This document shows positions 15,804 to 24,614 of a stretch of DNA of 41,685 nucleotides, piece after piece. Position 1 is the first letter of the stretch. The number at the start of each line of letters is the position of its first letter. Location: NCBI GenBank assembly GCA_026415985.1, contig JAOAGA010000004.1, positions 1 through 41,685 on the forward strand, given 5' to 3'. The translations under genes and the position numbers were made by a program. The notes under the pieces were generated by a model. That model was given only the letters and a program-made list of their open reading frames with translations. It was not told where the DNA came from and did no database searches. The stretch comes from Pseudomonadota bacterium (lineage in GTDB: Bacteria; CALINM01).

Positions 15804-18567
15804 TTACAACATCCCTGCATCTCTTGCAGATAGTTGGATGAGATGAATCTTCCCCAACGGTGGTATCAAATACCCAGCATCTTTCGCATTTTTTTCCATC
15901 TGCATTAAATATATCAATGCTTATACCGCTTAACTCTCCTTTATAGTATCCTTTCCCATCAAATTTTATCTCAATCTGAGAGAGTATGAAAATTTCCCTT
16001 AGTTCTTCAAAATATTGCGATATTACATCTCTAATTTCATCAGATATATAAAGTATTACTTTTGCATCGAGAGAATGACCTATAATCTTGCGTCTTCTGG
16101 CATCTTCCAGAGCCTTTTGAACATCTTCTCTTACCAATAGAAGACTGTTAAATGTTTTTTCAATATCATCATTTTCAAAAAATTTGGGAAGCTCACAGAA
16201 ACATTCTAAAAGAATGGAGTCTTTTTTATTGTTTAAATTAAAATGTTCCCAAACCTCATCGCAGGTAAAAGAAAGTATTGGAGAAAGTAAAAGAGCAAGA
16301 GTTTTTGTTATCTCAAAAACAACAGTCTGAGAGGCGCGCCTCTTTTTATCATCAGGTGACAGCACATACATTCTGTCTTTTAAAATGTCAAGGTATATTG
16401 AACTCAAATCCTTTACGCAAAAATTGTGAATACTATGAAAAACCGTATGAAACTCATAATTTTGATAGGCCTTTCTGACCTTTTTGTCAAGTCTGTAGAG
16501 ACGATTAAGAACTGCCTTATCAAGATAGGAAAGCTCATCGTAGGAGATATAATTTTTATTGCTATCAAAGTCAGCAAGAACTCCTAACATATATTTAAAA
16601 GTATTCCTGACTCTTCTGTAAGAATCTACCAGTCTTTCCAGTATTTCCTGTGATATCCTTATATCTTCCCTGTAATCTTCAGATGCCACCCATATTCTTA
16701 GTATTTCAGCACCGTATTTTGATATGATATCCTGAGGTGATATAACATTACCAAGAGATTTTGACATCTTTCTACCTTCTGCATCTACTACAAATCCATG
16801 TGTCAATACAGATTTGTAAGGTGCTCTCTTATAGGCAAGACAGCTTGCAAGTAGGGAGCTATGAAACCATCCCCTGTGCTGATCCGAACCTTCCAGATAC
16901 ATATCAACAGGATGTTCATAGCCATATTTACTCTTAAGGTATGAAAAGCTAACACCTGAATCAAACCAAACATCTAAAATGTCTTCTTCCTTTTCAAAAT
17001 CCTTACCACCACATTTGGGACATTTATAGTCACCAAGAAAAAAATCAGCTGTTTTCTCAAACCATATATCAGCCCCTTCTTTTTCGAACAAATCAGCTAC
17101 CTTTTCTATTAATTTAGTATCAAGGATATATTCATCACAACTTTTACAGTGAAAAGCAATAATTGGAACGCCCCAAGACCTTTGTCTTGATATACACCAA
17201 TCGGGCCTTCCCTCTATCATATTGTATATTCTGTCTCTACCCCACGAAGGTATCCATTTTACTTTATCTATCTCAGAAAGGGCTATCTTTCTTAGAGATG
17301 TTTTATCCATTGAAACAAACCATTGTTCTTCTGCCCTGAATATAACTGGTTCTTTACATCTCCAGCAGTGAGGATAGGAATGGGTTATACTCTGGGAAGC
17401 TATGAGCTTTCCTAACTCCTTCAGCTTTTTAATTATCTCTTCATTTGCAGAAAAGACCTTCATTCCACCGAAGTATTTAACGCTCTTATGAAATTTTCCT
17501 TCCTGATCTACAGGGGCATAGACCTCAATATTATGTTTCAAACCAAGTTCATAGTCTTCCTGACCATGTCCCGGTGCGATATGGACACACCCTGTCCCTG
17601 TATCAAGGGTAACAAAATCAGCGGTTAAAACTATCGAATCAACATCTTCAAAAGGATGCTGACATAATAAACCTTTAAGATTTTCTCCTTTAGTTTCAGT
17701 GATAATTTTAATTTTTTCTGGAAGAATTTCTGTGAATTTTTCAAGTAAATCCTTAGCTATTATAAAAACTTCCTTTGTGGATGTTTCTATAAAAACATAA
17801 TCGTAATCGGGGTGAACCGCAATGGCCCTGTTTGCAGGCAATGTCCACGGTGTAGTTGTCCATATTATTATGCTAACCTCTTTACCCTTTAGACTATTTG
17901 AAAAATTTGATATATCTGATTTAACCGGAAATTTAACATAAACAGACGGTGAGGTATGGTCATCATACTCTACCTCTGCCTCAGCAAGAGCGGTATTGCA
18001 GGATATACACCAGTAAACAGGCTTTTTGCTTCTATAAACCGCCCCTTCCTTTACAAAATTTGCAAACTCTCTTACTATATTTGCCTGATAGTCATAAGCC
18101 ATCGTTATATAAGGATTATCCCAATCACCTATTACCCCAAGTCTCTCAAACTCATCTGACTGAATCTTAACGTATTTTTTGGCATATTCTCTGCAAAACT
18201 TTCTTATTTCTAACTTTGTAACCTCTTTTTTATTTTTTCCGATGCTTTTTTCTGCCTGTAATTCAATGGGAAGTCCATGACAATCCCAACCGGGAATATA
18301 GGGAGTATCATATCCCTCCTTAAAAAAGTATTTAACTACTATATCCTTAAGAATTTTATTTACAGAATGTCCTATATGTATATTGCCATTGGCATAGGGA
18401 GGGCCGTCATGAAGATGAAAGAGCCTTTTCCCCTTTCTTTCTTCTCTCATCTTATTGTAAATATCCAATTTCTTCCATTTTTTCAGTCTTTCTGGCTCAT
18501 TTTGCGTAAGGTTAGCTTTCATTGGAAAGCTTGTTACCGGAAGATTAAGAGTTGATTTGTAATCCAT
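15796..18567 (-). CDS. ileS: Isoleucyl-tRNA synthetase
   Basis: 923 residues, the usual bacterial class I length. Charges tRNA-Ile with isoleucine. HIGH motif at 64-67 (GNIHIGH), KMSKS at 600-604, the editing (CP1) region between them, and a C-terminal zinc site C894/C897/C914/C917 (CERC...CKRC). The ATG overlaps the queC stop by one base (TAATG) and the gene end overlaps lspA by 8 bases. No T-box leader is present, as expected for a downstream operon gene. Confidence 0.97.
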   Translation of the reverse strand: MDYKSTLNLPVTSFPMKANLTQNEPERLKKWKKLDIYNKMREERKGKRLFHLHDGPPYANGNIHIGHSVNKILKDIVVKYFFKEGYDTPYIPGWDCHGLPIELQAEKSIGKNKKEVTKLEIRKFCREYAKKYVKIQSDEFERLGVIGDWDNPYITMAYDYQANIVREFANFVKEGAVYRSKKPVYWCISCNTALAEAEVEYDDHTSPSVYVKFPVKSDISNFSNSLKGKEVSIIIWTTTPWTLPANRAIAVHPDYDYVFIETSTKEVFIIAKDLLEKFTEILPEKIKIITETKGENLKGLLCQHPFEDVDSIVLTADFVTLDTGTGCVHIAPGHGQEDYELGLKHNIEVYAPVDQEGKFHKSVKYFGGMKVFSANEEIIKKLKELGKLIASQSITHSYPHCWRCKEPVIFRAEEQWFVSMDKTSLRKIALSEIDKVKWIPSWGRDRIYNMIEGRPDWCISRQRSWGVPIIAFHCKSCDEYILDTKLIEKVADLFEKEGADIWFEKTADFFLGDYKCPKCGGKDFEKEEDILDVWFDSGVSFSYLKSKYGYEHPVDMYLEGSDQHRGWFHSSLLASCLAYKRAPYKSVLTHGFVVDAEGRKMSKSLGNVISPQDIISKYGAEILRIWVASEDYREDIRISQEILERLVDSYRRVRNTFKYMLGVLADFDSNKNYISYDELSYLDKAVLNRLYRLDKKVRKAYQNYEFHTVFHSIHNFCVKDLSSIYLDILKDRMYVLSPDDKKRRASQTVVFEITKTLALLLSPILSFTCDEVWEHFNLNNKKDSILLECFCELPKFFENDDIEKTFNSLLLVREDVQKALEDARRRKIIGHSLDAKVILYISDEIRDVISQYFEELREIFILSQIEIKFDGKGYYKGELSGISIDIFNADGKKCERCWVFDTTVGEDSSHPTICKRCRDVVSG

Positions 18568-19247
18568 TATTTTTTCTCCCTATAGGGTATTTTGTCTTCA
18601 TATCCCGCTTCTTTAAAACCTTTCAGTCTCAGGATACAACTTTCACAAACTCCACAGGCAATATCTTCTTCAGAGTAGCAGGACCAACTTAACTCAAGAG
18701 GACTTCCCAAATGCATACCAATCTTTACAATTTCAGCCTTGCTTTTATGAATAAGAGGAGTAAAAATCTTTATCTCAGTATCAGGTTTTGTCCCCTTGTT
18801 AACAGCCTCCTGAAAGGCAACAAAAAACTCCTCTTTACAATCGGGATAACCTGAACTGTCTTCCTCTACTGCTCCTATATAAACTCTCTTAGCACCGATA
18901 ACTTCGGCCCATGAAACCGCTATTGATAACAAATGGGCATTTCTAAAGGGCACGTAGGTTGATGGCACACAACCTTTTGACAGACCACCCTTAGGAATCT
19001 CAATATTTTTATCTGTTAAGGCAGATCCTCCTATTTGTTTCAAATAGGATATATCAACTATAAGTTTTTTTACAGGTTTGAAGAAATTACATAAATCATT
19101 AAATGCCCTTTCCTCTCTTTTTTCAGTCCTGTGACCATAATTTACATGAAGAAAGGCAAGACTATAGTCAATAGATGCGATAGATGCAGTAACACAACTA
19201 TCCATCCCCCCCGAAACAAGAACAACTGCTAAATCCCTTCTGCACAT
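18567..19247 (-). CDS. queC: 7-cyano-7-deazaguanine (preQ0) synthase
   Basis: 226 residues. Converts 7-carboxy-7-deazaguanine to preQ0 with ATP and ammonia in queuosine synthesis. PP-loop SGGMDS (12-17) and a zinc site C190/C198/C201/C204 are intact, and the central region VPFRNAHLLSIA matches the family. It is the first gene of queC-ileS-lspA-lgt, all concerned with tRNA or lipoproteins. There is no clear Shine-Dalgarno before the ATG and no preQ1 riboswitch signature in the 149-base upstream gap. Confidence 0.95.
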   Translation of the reverse strand: MCRRDLAVVLVSGGMDSCVTASIASIDYSLAFLHVNYGHRTEKREERAFNDLCNFFKPVKKLIVDISYLKQIGGSALTDKNIEIPKGGLSKGCVPSTYVPFRNAHLLSIAVSWAEVIGAKRVYIGAVEEDSSGYPDCKEEFFVAFQEAVNKGTKPDTEIKIFTPLIHKSKAEIVKIGMHLGSPLELSWSCYSEEDIACGVCESCILRLKGFKEAGYEDKIPYREKK

Positions 19248-19396
19248 AGGAATTTAATATTTTAAATCTTTTATGTAGAAAATAAAAGGGAAAATTCCAC
19301 ATAAATGTGAGATTAGTCAACAGATTAAAGCTTTTGAGTAGATATATACTTATCTTTAGTAAGTTTACCCAATCCTTAAAATGAAGTGTTGTAAAT

Positions 19397-19987
19397 TTAC
19401 CTTAGAAGGTTTAACTGCGAGACCACAGCAAAACCTGTTTCATTAAAGCAAAAGTTTTCTCTTGAACAGAAAATTTTAGAATAGGTTCTATCAGGAAACT
19501 GATCGAACTCAAACTTTCCTAAAAGGTCTGTCGTATCCTGCTGATACCAGACATTGTTAATCTTAACCTCAACCCAGCTATGATCTATAATCTCATTTCC
19601 CATCTTTATCTGACCCACCATAATTCTCAAATCATCTTTTCCAATCCCTAAGGCTCTATAAAGGGACGCTAATAAAATTGCCTTTCCCATACAACTTGAA
19701 TATTTGTTGGAAAGTGTCGTCTTGATAGAGGTGTCAGATACCATCGGGAAAAAACCTATAAAATCTCTGACAAAATAATAGGCCTCGGGAAGACTGCGTA
19801 TTTTTTTAATAACTGGTTTCAGATCAGGTGAATCTGGACTTATAAGACTTTGATAATCAACCGGCTTAAAAACAAGAATCCCTTCAAACTTGGCATCTGT
19901 GTTTTTTTCAAACTTTATTAACTTCCAGCCCCCGAAAATAAGAATGCTAAATACAAAGGTCAAAATTAAAATTTTCTTAATTAGCAT
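19397..19987 (-). CDS. Membrane-anchored transglutaminase-like protein
   Basis: 196 residues: an N-terminal membrane anchor or signal (about 4-22), then a transglutaminase-like domain with a complete triad, C99 (SSCMGKAILLASLYRALGI), H136 (DHSWVEV) and D151 (QQDTT). Such domains in bacteria can be proteases, cross-linkers or amidases; nothing here fixes the activity. It is probably periplasmic. It stands alone, 149 bases from queC and divergent from the DUF2769 gene. No Shine-Dalgarno is seen; a TTTACT-17-TATGAT promoter sits so close that the leader would be only about 6 bases. A second transglutaminase-like domain occurs in the 1452-residue protein of the envelope operon. Confidence 0.75.
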   Translation of the reverse strand: MLIKKILILTFVFSILIFGGWKLIKFEKNTDAKFEGILVFKPVDYQSLISPDSPDLKPVIKKIRSLPEAYYFVRDFIGFFPMVSDTSIKTTLSNKYSSCMGKAILLASLYRALGIGKDDLRIMVGQIKMGNEIIDHSWVEVKINNVWYQQDTTDLLGKFEFDQFPDRTYSKIFCSRENFCFNETGFAVVSQLNLLR

Positions 19988-19999
19988 ATTTTAATTTAA

Positions 20000-20028
20000 A
20001 TCATAAAAAAACGTTTTTGTAAAGTAAA
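20000..20028 (-). promoter_or_regulatory. Candidate promoter of the transglutaminase-like gene
   Basis: Minus strand: TTTACT (20028-20023), 17-base spacer, TATGAT (20005-20000). Predicted start near 19993, about 6 bases before the ATG, which lacks a Shine-Dalgarno. Confidence 0.4.
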
Positions 20029-20038
20029 TTTTACCAGT

Positions 20039-20065
20039 TTGACAGTATAAATTTTAGGTTATAAT
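20039..20065 (+). promoter_or_regulatory. Candidate promoter of the DUF2769 gene (leaderless)
   Basis: Perfect TTGACA (20039-20044) and TATAAT (20060-20065) hexamers with a short 15-base spacer. The ATG begins 8 bases after the -10, where transcription should start, and no Shine-Dalgarno is present. This fits a leaderless mRNA. Confidence 0.55.
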
Positions 20066-20072
20066 TTCTATT

Positions 20073-20291
20073 ATGATAAACTACGATGACGAAAAGTTAG
20101 CTATTTGTCTATGTGAAGATTGTCCAACCTATTTGAAGCCTCTGTTTCCGAAAAGAGACGGTGTTTTCTGTGCCGTCGGTAAAGTTAAGGAAATCAGCTA
20201 CAAAAAAGGTTGCCTCTGCAAGATGTGCCCCCTCTATAGTGACTATGGTTTAAGGGGCTCTTTTTTCTGTATAGAGGGTCCCGCAGACTAA
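20073..20291 (+). CDS. Small cysteine-rich DUF2769-family protein
   Basis: 72 residues with the DUF2769 pattern: CLCEDCPTY near the N-terminus, then VFCAVGK, GCLCKMCPLY and a final FFCIEG, nine cysteines in all. Function unknown; the spacing suggests metal or Fe-S binding. Proteins of this family are common in methanogens and scattered in anaerobic bacteria. It is a single gene between the divergent transglutaminase-like gene and the next operon, which has its own promoter. The start is supported by the adjacent promoter rather than by a ribosome binding site. Confidence 0.75.
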   Translation: MINYDDEKLAICLCEDCPTYLKPLFPKRDGVFCAVGKVKEISYKKGCLCKMCPLYSDYGLRGSFFCIEGPAD

Positions 20292-20396
20292 AATTAGATA
20301 ATATTAGCCAAAAAGGTTTTAAAGCTTAGCTTAAAAAAATCTCTTTCATCTTTACTTTTTATCGTTTACTTATCACAGTTCACCAACAAAGTCTTA

Positions 20397-20425
20397 TTGA
20401 CTTTAGCACTTCTTTAAATTATATT
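20397..20425 (+). promoter_or_regulatory. Promoter of the TPR-paaK-GH57 operon
   Basis: TTGACT (20397-20402), 17-base spacer, TATATT (20420-20425). Both hexamers match 5 of 6 at optimal spacing. Predicted start near 20432, and AGGAGGAG (20449-20456) precedes the first ATG. Confidence 0.65.
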
Positions 20426-20458
20426 TATTGCTTATGAATTAGACTAACAGGAGGAGAG

Positions 20459-21106
20459 ATGGCAAAAAAGATTAAGATCTCCAAAAAATCGGCACTGAAG
20501 CAACCTGATGAGTTTATATCTTTCAGCGCGAGAATAATTCAGTATATTAAAGACAATGAGTCTAAATTTCTTATTGGCTCTGTTTTAATTGTTATTTTAA
20601 TCCTGATTATTAGTTTTTCCGTTTATTATACAAGGAAGGTTAATGTAATGGGGTTTGCTCAGCTTTCAAAAGCCCTTGAAGAACCCGATGTTACAAAAAG
20701 AAAAAAGCTCCTTAATGATGTTAAAAACACCAGATTTACCGATGCCAAAGCATATGCATCTTTTTTCTTGGCTCAGATATACAAAGAAGAAAACAATATC
20801 GCTAATGCCAAGATTGAGTTAGATAAAGCAGAAAATATTAAAGATGCCTATTTAAGAGGAAACGCAAGGATTATGATGGTTGACCTGTTAATGAAAGAGG
20901 GCAAACTTGATGAGGCCTTAAAATACTCAAAGGGCATAGATAAGGATACACCAAAATTTCTGAAAGATGAGCTACTCCTGAAAGAAGCCTTTATTCAGGA
21001 AAAGAAAAACAACCTGAATGAGGCAAAACAGATATATAAAACTCTTGAGACATCCAATCCGGAGTTTTATCTTCTAAAACTTGTTCAAACTAAATCCGCC
21101 CTATAG
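20459..21106 (+). CDS. Single-pass membrane protein with TPR-like repeats
   Basis: 215 residues: a basic cytoplasmic N-terminus (lysine-rich, 1-17), one membrane helix (about 37-58) and a helical TPR-like C-terminal domain (about 65-210, for example GKLDEALKYSKGI). The shape resembles YfgM/TPR_21 proteins, which face the periplasm and contact the Sec machinery or chaperones. That similarity is in architecture only, so no gene name is given. A strong AGGAGG precedes the ATG. It is the first gene of the operon, 12 bases before the paaK-like gene. Confidence 0.7.
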   Translation: MAKKIKISKKSALKQPDEFISFSARIIQYIKDNESKFLIGSVLIVILILIISFSVYYTRKVNVMGFAQLSKALEEPDVTKRKKLLNDVKNTRFTDAKAYASFFLAQIYKEENNIANAKIELDKAENIKDAYLRGNARIMMVDLLMKEGKLDEALKYSKGIDKDTPKFLKDELLLKEAFIQEKKNNLNEAKQIYKTLETSNPEFYLLKLVQTKSAL

Positions 21107-21118
21107 TAGAGCTTTGCT

Positions 21119-22426
21119 ATGAAGGTTAGATATTTTAATAAAAAAAGAGAGTGTATTTCCAGAAAAGAGCTTAAAGAGCTTCAGTTTGGGAGATTAAAGT
21201 ATGTATTGGAAAAGGTTTATAACAATGTCCCTCTTTATCGGCAGAAATTTGATAAAGAAGGGATTAAACCAAAAGATATAAAAAAATTATCAGACTTAGC
21301 AAAGCTACCTTTCACTACGAAAGATGACCTAAGAAAAGCTTTCCCCTACGGCCTCTTTGCAGAACCTCTAAAAAGGGTTGTAAGGGTTCATTCTTCCTCA
21401 GGCACAACAGGTCTACCTACTGTAGTAGGTTATACAAAAAATGATATAAAAACATGGTCTGAACTAACTGCAAGGGTACTTACAGCAGGTGGGTTAACAA
21501 ATGAAGATATTGTCCAAATTGCCTTCGGTTACAGTCTTTTTACAGGAGCATTCGGAATGCATTATGGGGCAGAAAGAGTAGGAGCCACCGTGATTCCGAT
21601 TTCATCCGGCAATACTCAAAGACAAGTTCTTACCATGAGAGATTTTAAGACAACCGCCCTTATCTGCACCCCATCCTATGCATTACAAATTTATGATACT
21701 TCAGTTGAAATGGGTATTGAGTTTAAGAAATTGGGGCTAAAACTTGGATTTTTTGGTGCTGAACCTTGGTCAGAAAGTATGAGAAAAGAGATAGAAGAAA
21801 AGATGGGGATCTTTGCTACAGACAATTACGGTCTTTCAGAGGTTATCGGTCCGGGTTTTTCAGGTGAGTGTATATTTAAAAGGGGCCTTCATATCTGGGA
21901 AGATCATTTTATTGCGGAAATTGTAGATACCGAAAATTTTGGTGTTCTTCCAGAGGGAGAAAAAGGAGAGCTCGTAGTCACATCTCTTACTAAAGAAGCA
22001 TTACCGGTGATTAGATATAGGACCAAAGATCTTACCGTTATTAACCATGAAAAATGTGAATGTGGCAGAACAATGGCCCGGATGGAGAGAGTTAAAGGCA
22101 GAAGCGATGATATGTTGATTATCAAAGGAGTTAATGTTTTTCCTTCGCAGATAGAAGATGTGGTTTTCTCTATTGCTGGTGTTCAGCACCAATACCAATT
22201 GATAGTGGACAAGAAAGGACGCCTTGACTTTCTTGAATTACAGATTGAGATTAATAATGAGATTTATGACAATCCCAAGAAGAAACAGGAACTATTTAAG
22301 ACCATAAAGGAAAGGCTACTTGCGGTTTTAGGATTGTCGCCTGAGATTACATTATTACGACAAGATTCATTGCCAAAGGTTGAAGGTAAAGCAAAAAGAG
22401 TAATTGATAAAAGGCAAAAAGATTAA
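21119..22426 (+). CDS. paaK: Phenylacetate-CoA ligase family protein
   Basis: 435 residues, normal length for the family. Activates phenylacetate (or a related aryl acid) with ATP and CoA. The AMP-binding loop SSSGTTGLPT, the YGLSE motif, the YRTKDLT hinge region and the C-terminal AMP-binding domain (SDDMLIIKGVNVFPSQIED) are intact. In anaerobes such ligases salvage phenylacetate and indoleacetate from amino-acid breakdown; the substrate is not proven here. No ferredoxin oxidoreductase partner is next to it. Its stop overlaps the GH57 start by one base. The Shine-Dalgarno is weak, so expression may depend on coupling to the gene 12 bases upstream. Confidence 0.9.
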   Translation: MKVRYFNKKRECISRKELKELQFGRLKYVLEKVYNNVPLYRQKFDKEGIKPKDIKKLSDLAKLPFTTKDDLRKAFPYGLFAEPLKRVVRVHSSSGTTGLPTVVGYTKNDIKTWSELTARVLTAGGLTNEDIVQIAFGYSLFTGAFGMHYGAERVGATVIPISSGNTQRQVLTMRDFKTTALICTPSYALQIYDTSVEMGIEFKKLGLKLGFFGAEPWSESMRKEIEEKMGIFATDNYGLSEVIGPGFSGECIFKRGLHIWEDHFIAEIVDTENFGVLPEGEKGELVVTSLTKEALPVIRYRTKDLTVINHEKCECGRTMARMERVKGRSDDMLIIKGVNVFPSQIEDVVFSIAGVQHQYQLIVDKKGRLDFLELQIEINNEIYDNPKKKQELFKTIKERLLAVLGLSPEITLLRQDSLPKVEGKAKRVIDKRQKD

Positions 22427-24594
22427 TGTCTTCTCATTACCCCTTAAACATTGCCATACTATGGCACATGCATCAACCAATGTACTATGACCCGGAAATA
22501 AAGAAATTTCGCATGCCTTGGGTAAGGCTTCACTGTACAAAAGACTATCTTGACATGCTCGAGATATTAGATGGTTTTAAAAAGGTCAGGCCGGTTTTTA
22601 ATCTTACACCTTCGCTTTTAAAACAAATAGATATGTACCTTCAGGGTGTGCCGGAATATCATTTAGAGCTAACTTTGAAGGATCCCCAGGACCTCACCCC
22701 CTATGAGAAGACTATTATTCTCAAAGATTTTTTTATGGCAAACTGGGATTTAATGATCAAGCCAATACCACGTTATTACGAGCTTCTGTCAAAACGTGGA
22801 AAAGATATTGACGAAAAAGGGCTTTTAGAAGCACAAAGATTTTTTTCAAAACAAGACCTTTTAGACCTGCAGGTGCTGTTTAACCTGGTCTGGACTGATC
22901 CAACCCATATTAAGAAAGACCCCTTCCTTTCGGAACTCAAAAAAAAGGGAAGAGGATACACAAGCAAAGAAAAAGAAGAGCTTATCAAAAGACATTATGA
23001 AATAATGGGCAGAATCATAAGCTCCTATAAAAAGGCATACTTAGATAATGAGATTGAGATAAGTTTTTCTCCCTTTTATCATCCCATCTTACCACTTATT
23101 ATAGATAACAGGATTGCAACTATATCGGATTCTTCCACAAAGCTACCCAAACCCTTCAGTTGGCAAGAAGATGCAAGAAATCATATAAAAAAATCGAAAG
23201 ACTACCTTAGAGAAAATTTTGGCAAAATACCGGTGGGGATGTGGCCGTCGGAGGGCTCTGTAAGTAATGAAGCTTTGAAAATAATGATCGAGGAAGAGAT
23301 TAAATGGACAGCTACTGATGAAACGGTTTTATTTAACTCCCTTAAACTCAGAGACAGGTGGTTAAATAGTCTTACACCTCAACAGCTTTTCAGATCCTAT
23401 CATTTTCCGGTGGGAGATAAAAAAATAGAGCTTTTTTTCAGAGATCACAGACTTTCCGACAATATTGGCTTTGTTTACAGCAAATATAATCCACGGGATG
23501 CCATTGAGCACTTCCTTAATAGTCTTAGAAATATAAAAAAGTTTATTAATTATGAAAATAACATAGTTTCAATAATACTTGACGGAGAAAACGCATGGGA
23601 GTTTTATCCCAATGATGGTTTTGATTTTCTGACGACCCTATACAATGCCATAGAAAAGGCAGATGACATCAATATGATTACTTTTAGCGACTATATTAAT
23701 AAATATCCTAACTCTGAACCACTATATGATATTCATCCCGGTTCATGGATAAACGGTAATTTTAAAATATGGATAGGTCATCCTGAAGACAATCAGGCTT
23801 GGGATCATTTAACTACAGCCAGAAATATAATTGAAGAGAAAAAAGATACCATAAAATCTGAAAAATTAGATGAAGTCATGGAAAGTCTTTACATCGCTGA
23901 AGGAAGTGACTGGTGCTGGTGGTATGGTGATGAACATTCAACTGAGTTCGAACTTGAGTTCGATGAACTTTTCAGAAAATATATAAAGGATATTTACATA
24001 AAGCTCGGTGTAAACTACCCCGAAAGCTTAAACTCCCCTATAGTGAAAAAGGAAAAAGATATCAAACCTGATAAGGAAATCTTAAGTTATATAAAACCTA
24101 AGATCGACGGTAAAATATCAAGTTATTTTGAATGGCTTGGTTCAGGTAGTTTTAATTTAACAAAATACGGTTTAGCAATGCATAGAAGCACAATATATTT
24201 TGAGGAATTACTGGTGGGTTTTGATCAGGAAAATCTATACCTCAGATTAGACCCTGAAAATGGCTTTTTAAATCATAAAGAGTATTTTCCTTTTGGTATC
24301 ACCATAACGATACCATCAAAGGGCATCTCAATCGAAGGCAGTATAGAAGAAAGCGGAAATACAAATTTTCTACTTAAAAACGAGAATAAAATTTTTGAGA
24401 TAGAGAGTGCCTTTCAAAAGATACTTGAGCTCCGGGTACCCCTATCTTTAATTGGTTTTTCTGAAGACGAGTTAATATCATTTTATATAAACGTTCAGTT
24501 AGCCACATCGGAAACAATTCGATTTCCCATCAGAGGTAATATTGTGGTTACGGTGCCGGCAAAAAATTTTGAAGACTATATCTGGCATGCCTAA
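22426..24594 (+). CDS. Glycoside hydrolase family 57 alpha-glucan enzyme
   Basis: 722 residues. GH57 motifs: WHMHQP (H14, H16), MWPSEGS with likely nucleophile E276, KWTATDE, and FRDHRLSDNIGF with likely acid/base D340; then the helical C-terminal part of the catalytic region (LDGENAWEFYP; further on GSDWCWWYGDEH). Residues about 545-720 form a separate beta-rich domain resembling glucodextranase-type C-terminal modules. COG1449-type members act as alpha-amylase, pullulanase or glucan-modifying enzymes; which one cannot be read from sequence alone. No signal peptide, so it probably acts on internal glucan such as glycogen. It is coupled to the paaK-like gene by a TAATG overlap and followed 20 bases later by the DUF1015 gene. 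Confidence 0.9.
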   Translation: MSSHYPLNIAILWHMHQPMYYDPEIKKFRMPWVRLHCTKDYLDMLEILDGFKKVRPVFNLTPSLLKQIDMYLQGVPEYHLELTLKDPQDLTPYEKTIILKDFFMANWDLMIKPIPRYYELLSKRGKDIDEKGLLEAQRFFSKQDLLDLQVLFNLVWTDPTHIKKDPFLSELKKKGRGYTSKEKEELIKRHYEIMGRIISSYKKAYLDNEIEISFSPFYHPILPLIIDNRIATISDSSTKLPKPFSWQEDARNHIKKSKDYLRENFGKIPVGMWPSEGSVSNEALKIMIEEEIKWTATDETVLFNSLKLRDRWLNSLTPQQLFRSYHFPVGDKKIELFFRDHRLSDNIGFVYSKYNPRDAIEHFLNSLRNIKKFINYENNIVSIILDGENAWEFYPNDGFDFLTTLYNAIEKADDINMITFSDYINKYPNSEPLYDIHPGSWINGNFKIWIGHPEDNQAWDHLTTARNIIEEKKDTIKSEKLDEVMESLYIAEGSDWCWWYGDEHSTEFELEFDELFRKYIKDIYIKLGVNYPESLNSPIVKKEKDIKPDKEILSYIKPKIDGKISSYFEWLGSGSFNLTKYGLAMHRSTIYFEELLVGFDQENLYLRLDPENGFLNHKEYFPFGITITIPSKGISIEGSIEESGNTNFLLKNENKIFEIESAFQKILELRVPLSLIGFSEDELISFYINVQLATSETIRFPIRGNIVVTVPAKNFEDYIWHA

Positions 24595-24614
24595 TAATAA
24601 AAAGAGGAGGATCT

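Noticed and set aside
19248-19396. Possible preQ1 riboswitch upstream of queC
   Set aside because: I could not find the short C-rich stem-loop plus A-rich tail that defines it.
20317-20339. Hairpin TTTTAAAGCT-T-AGCTTAAAA after the DUF2769 gene
   Set aside because: The loop would be one base and the stem has a mismatch; it is too weak to call a terminator.
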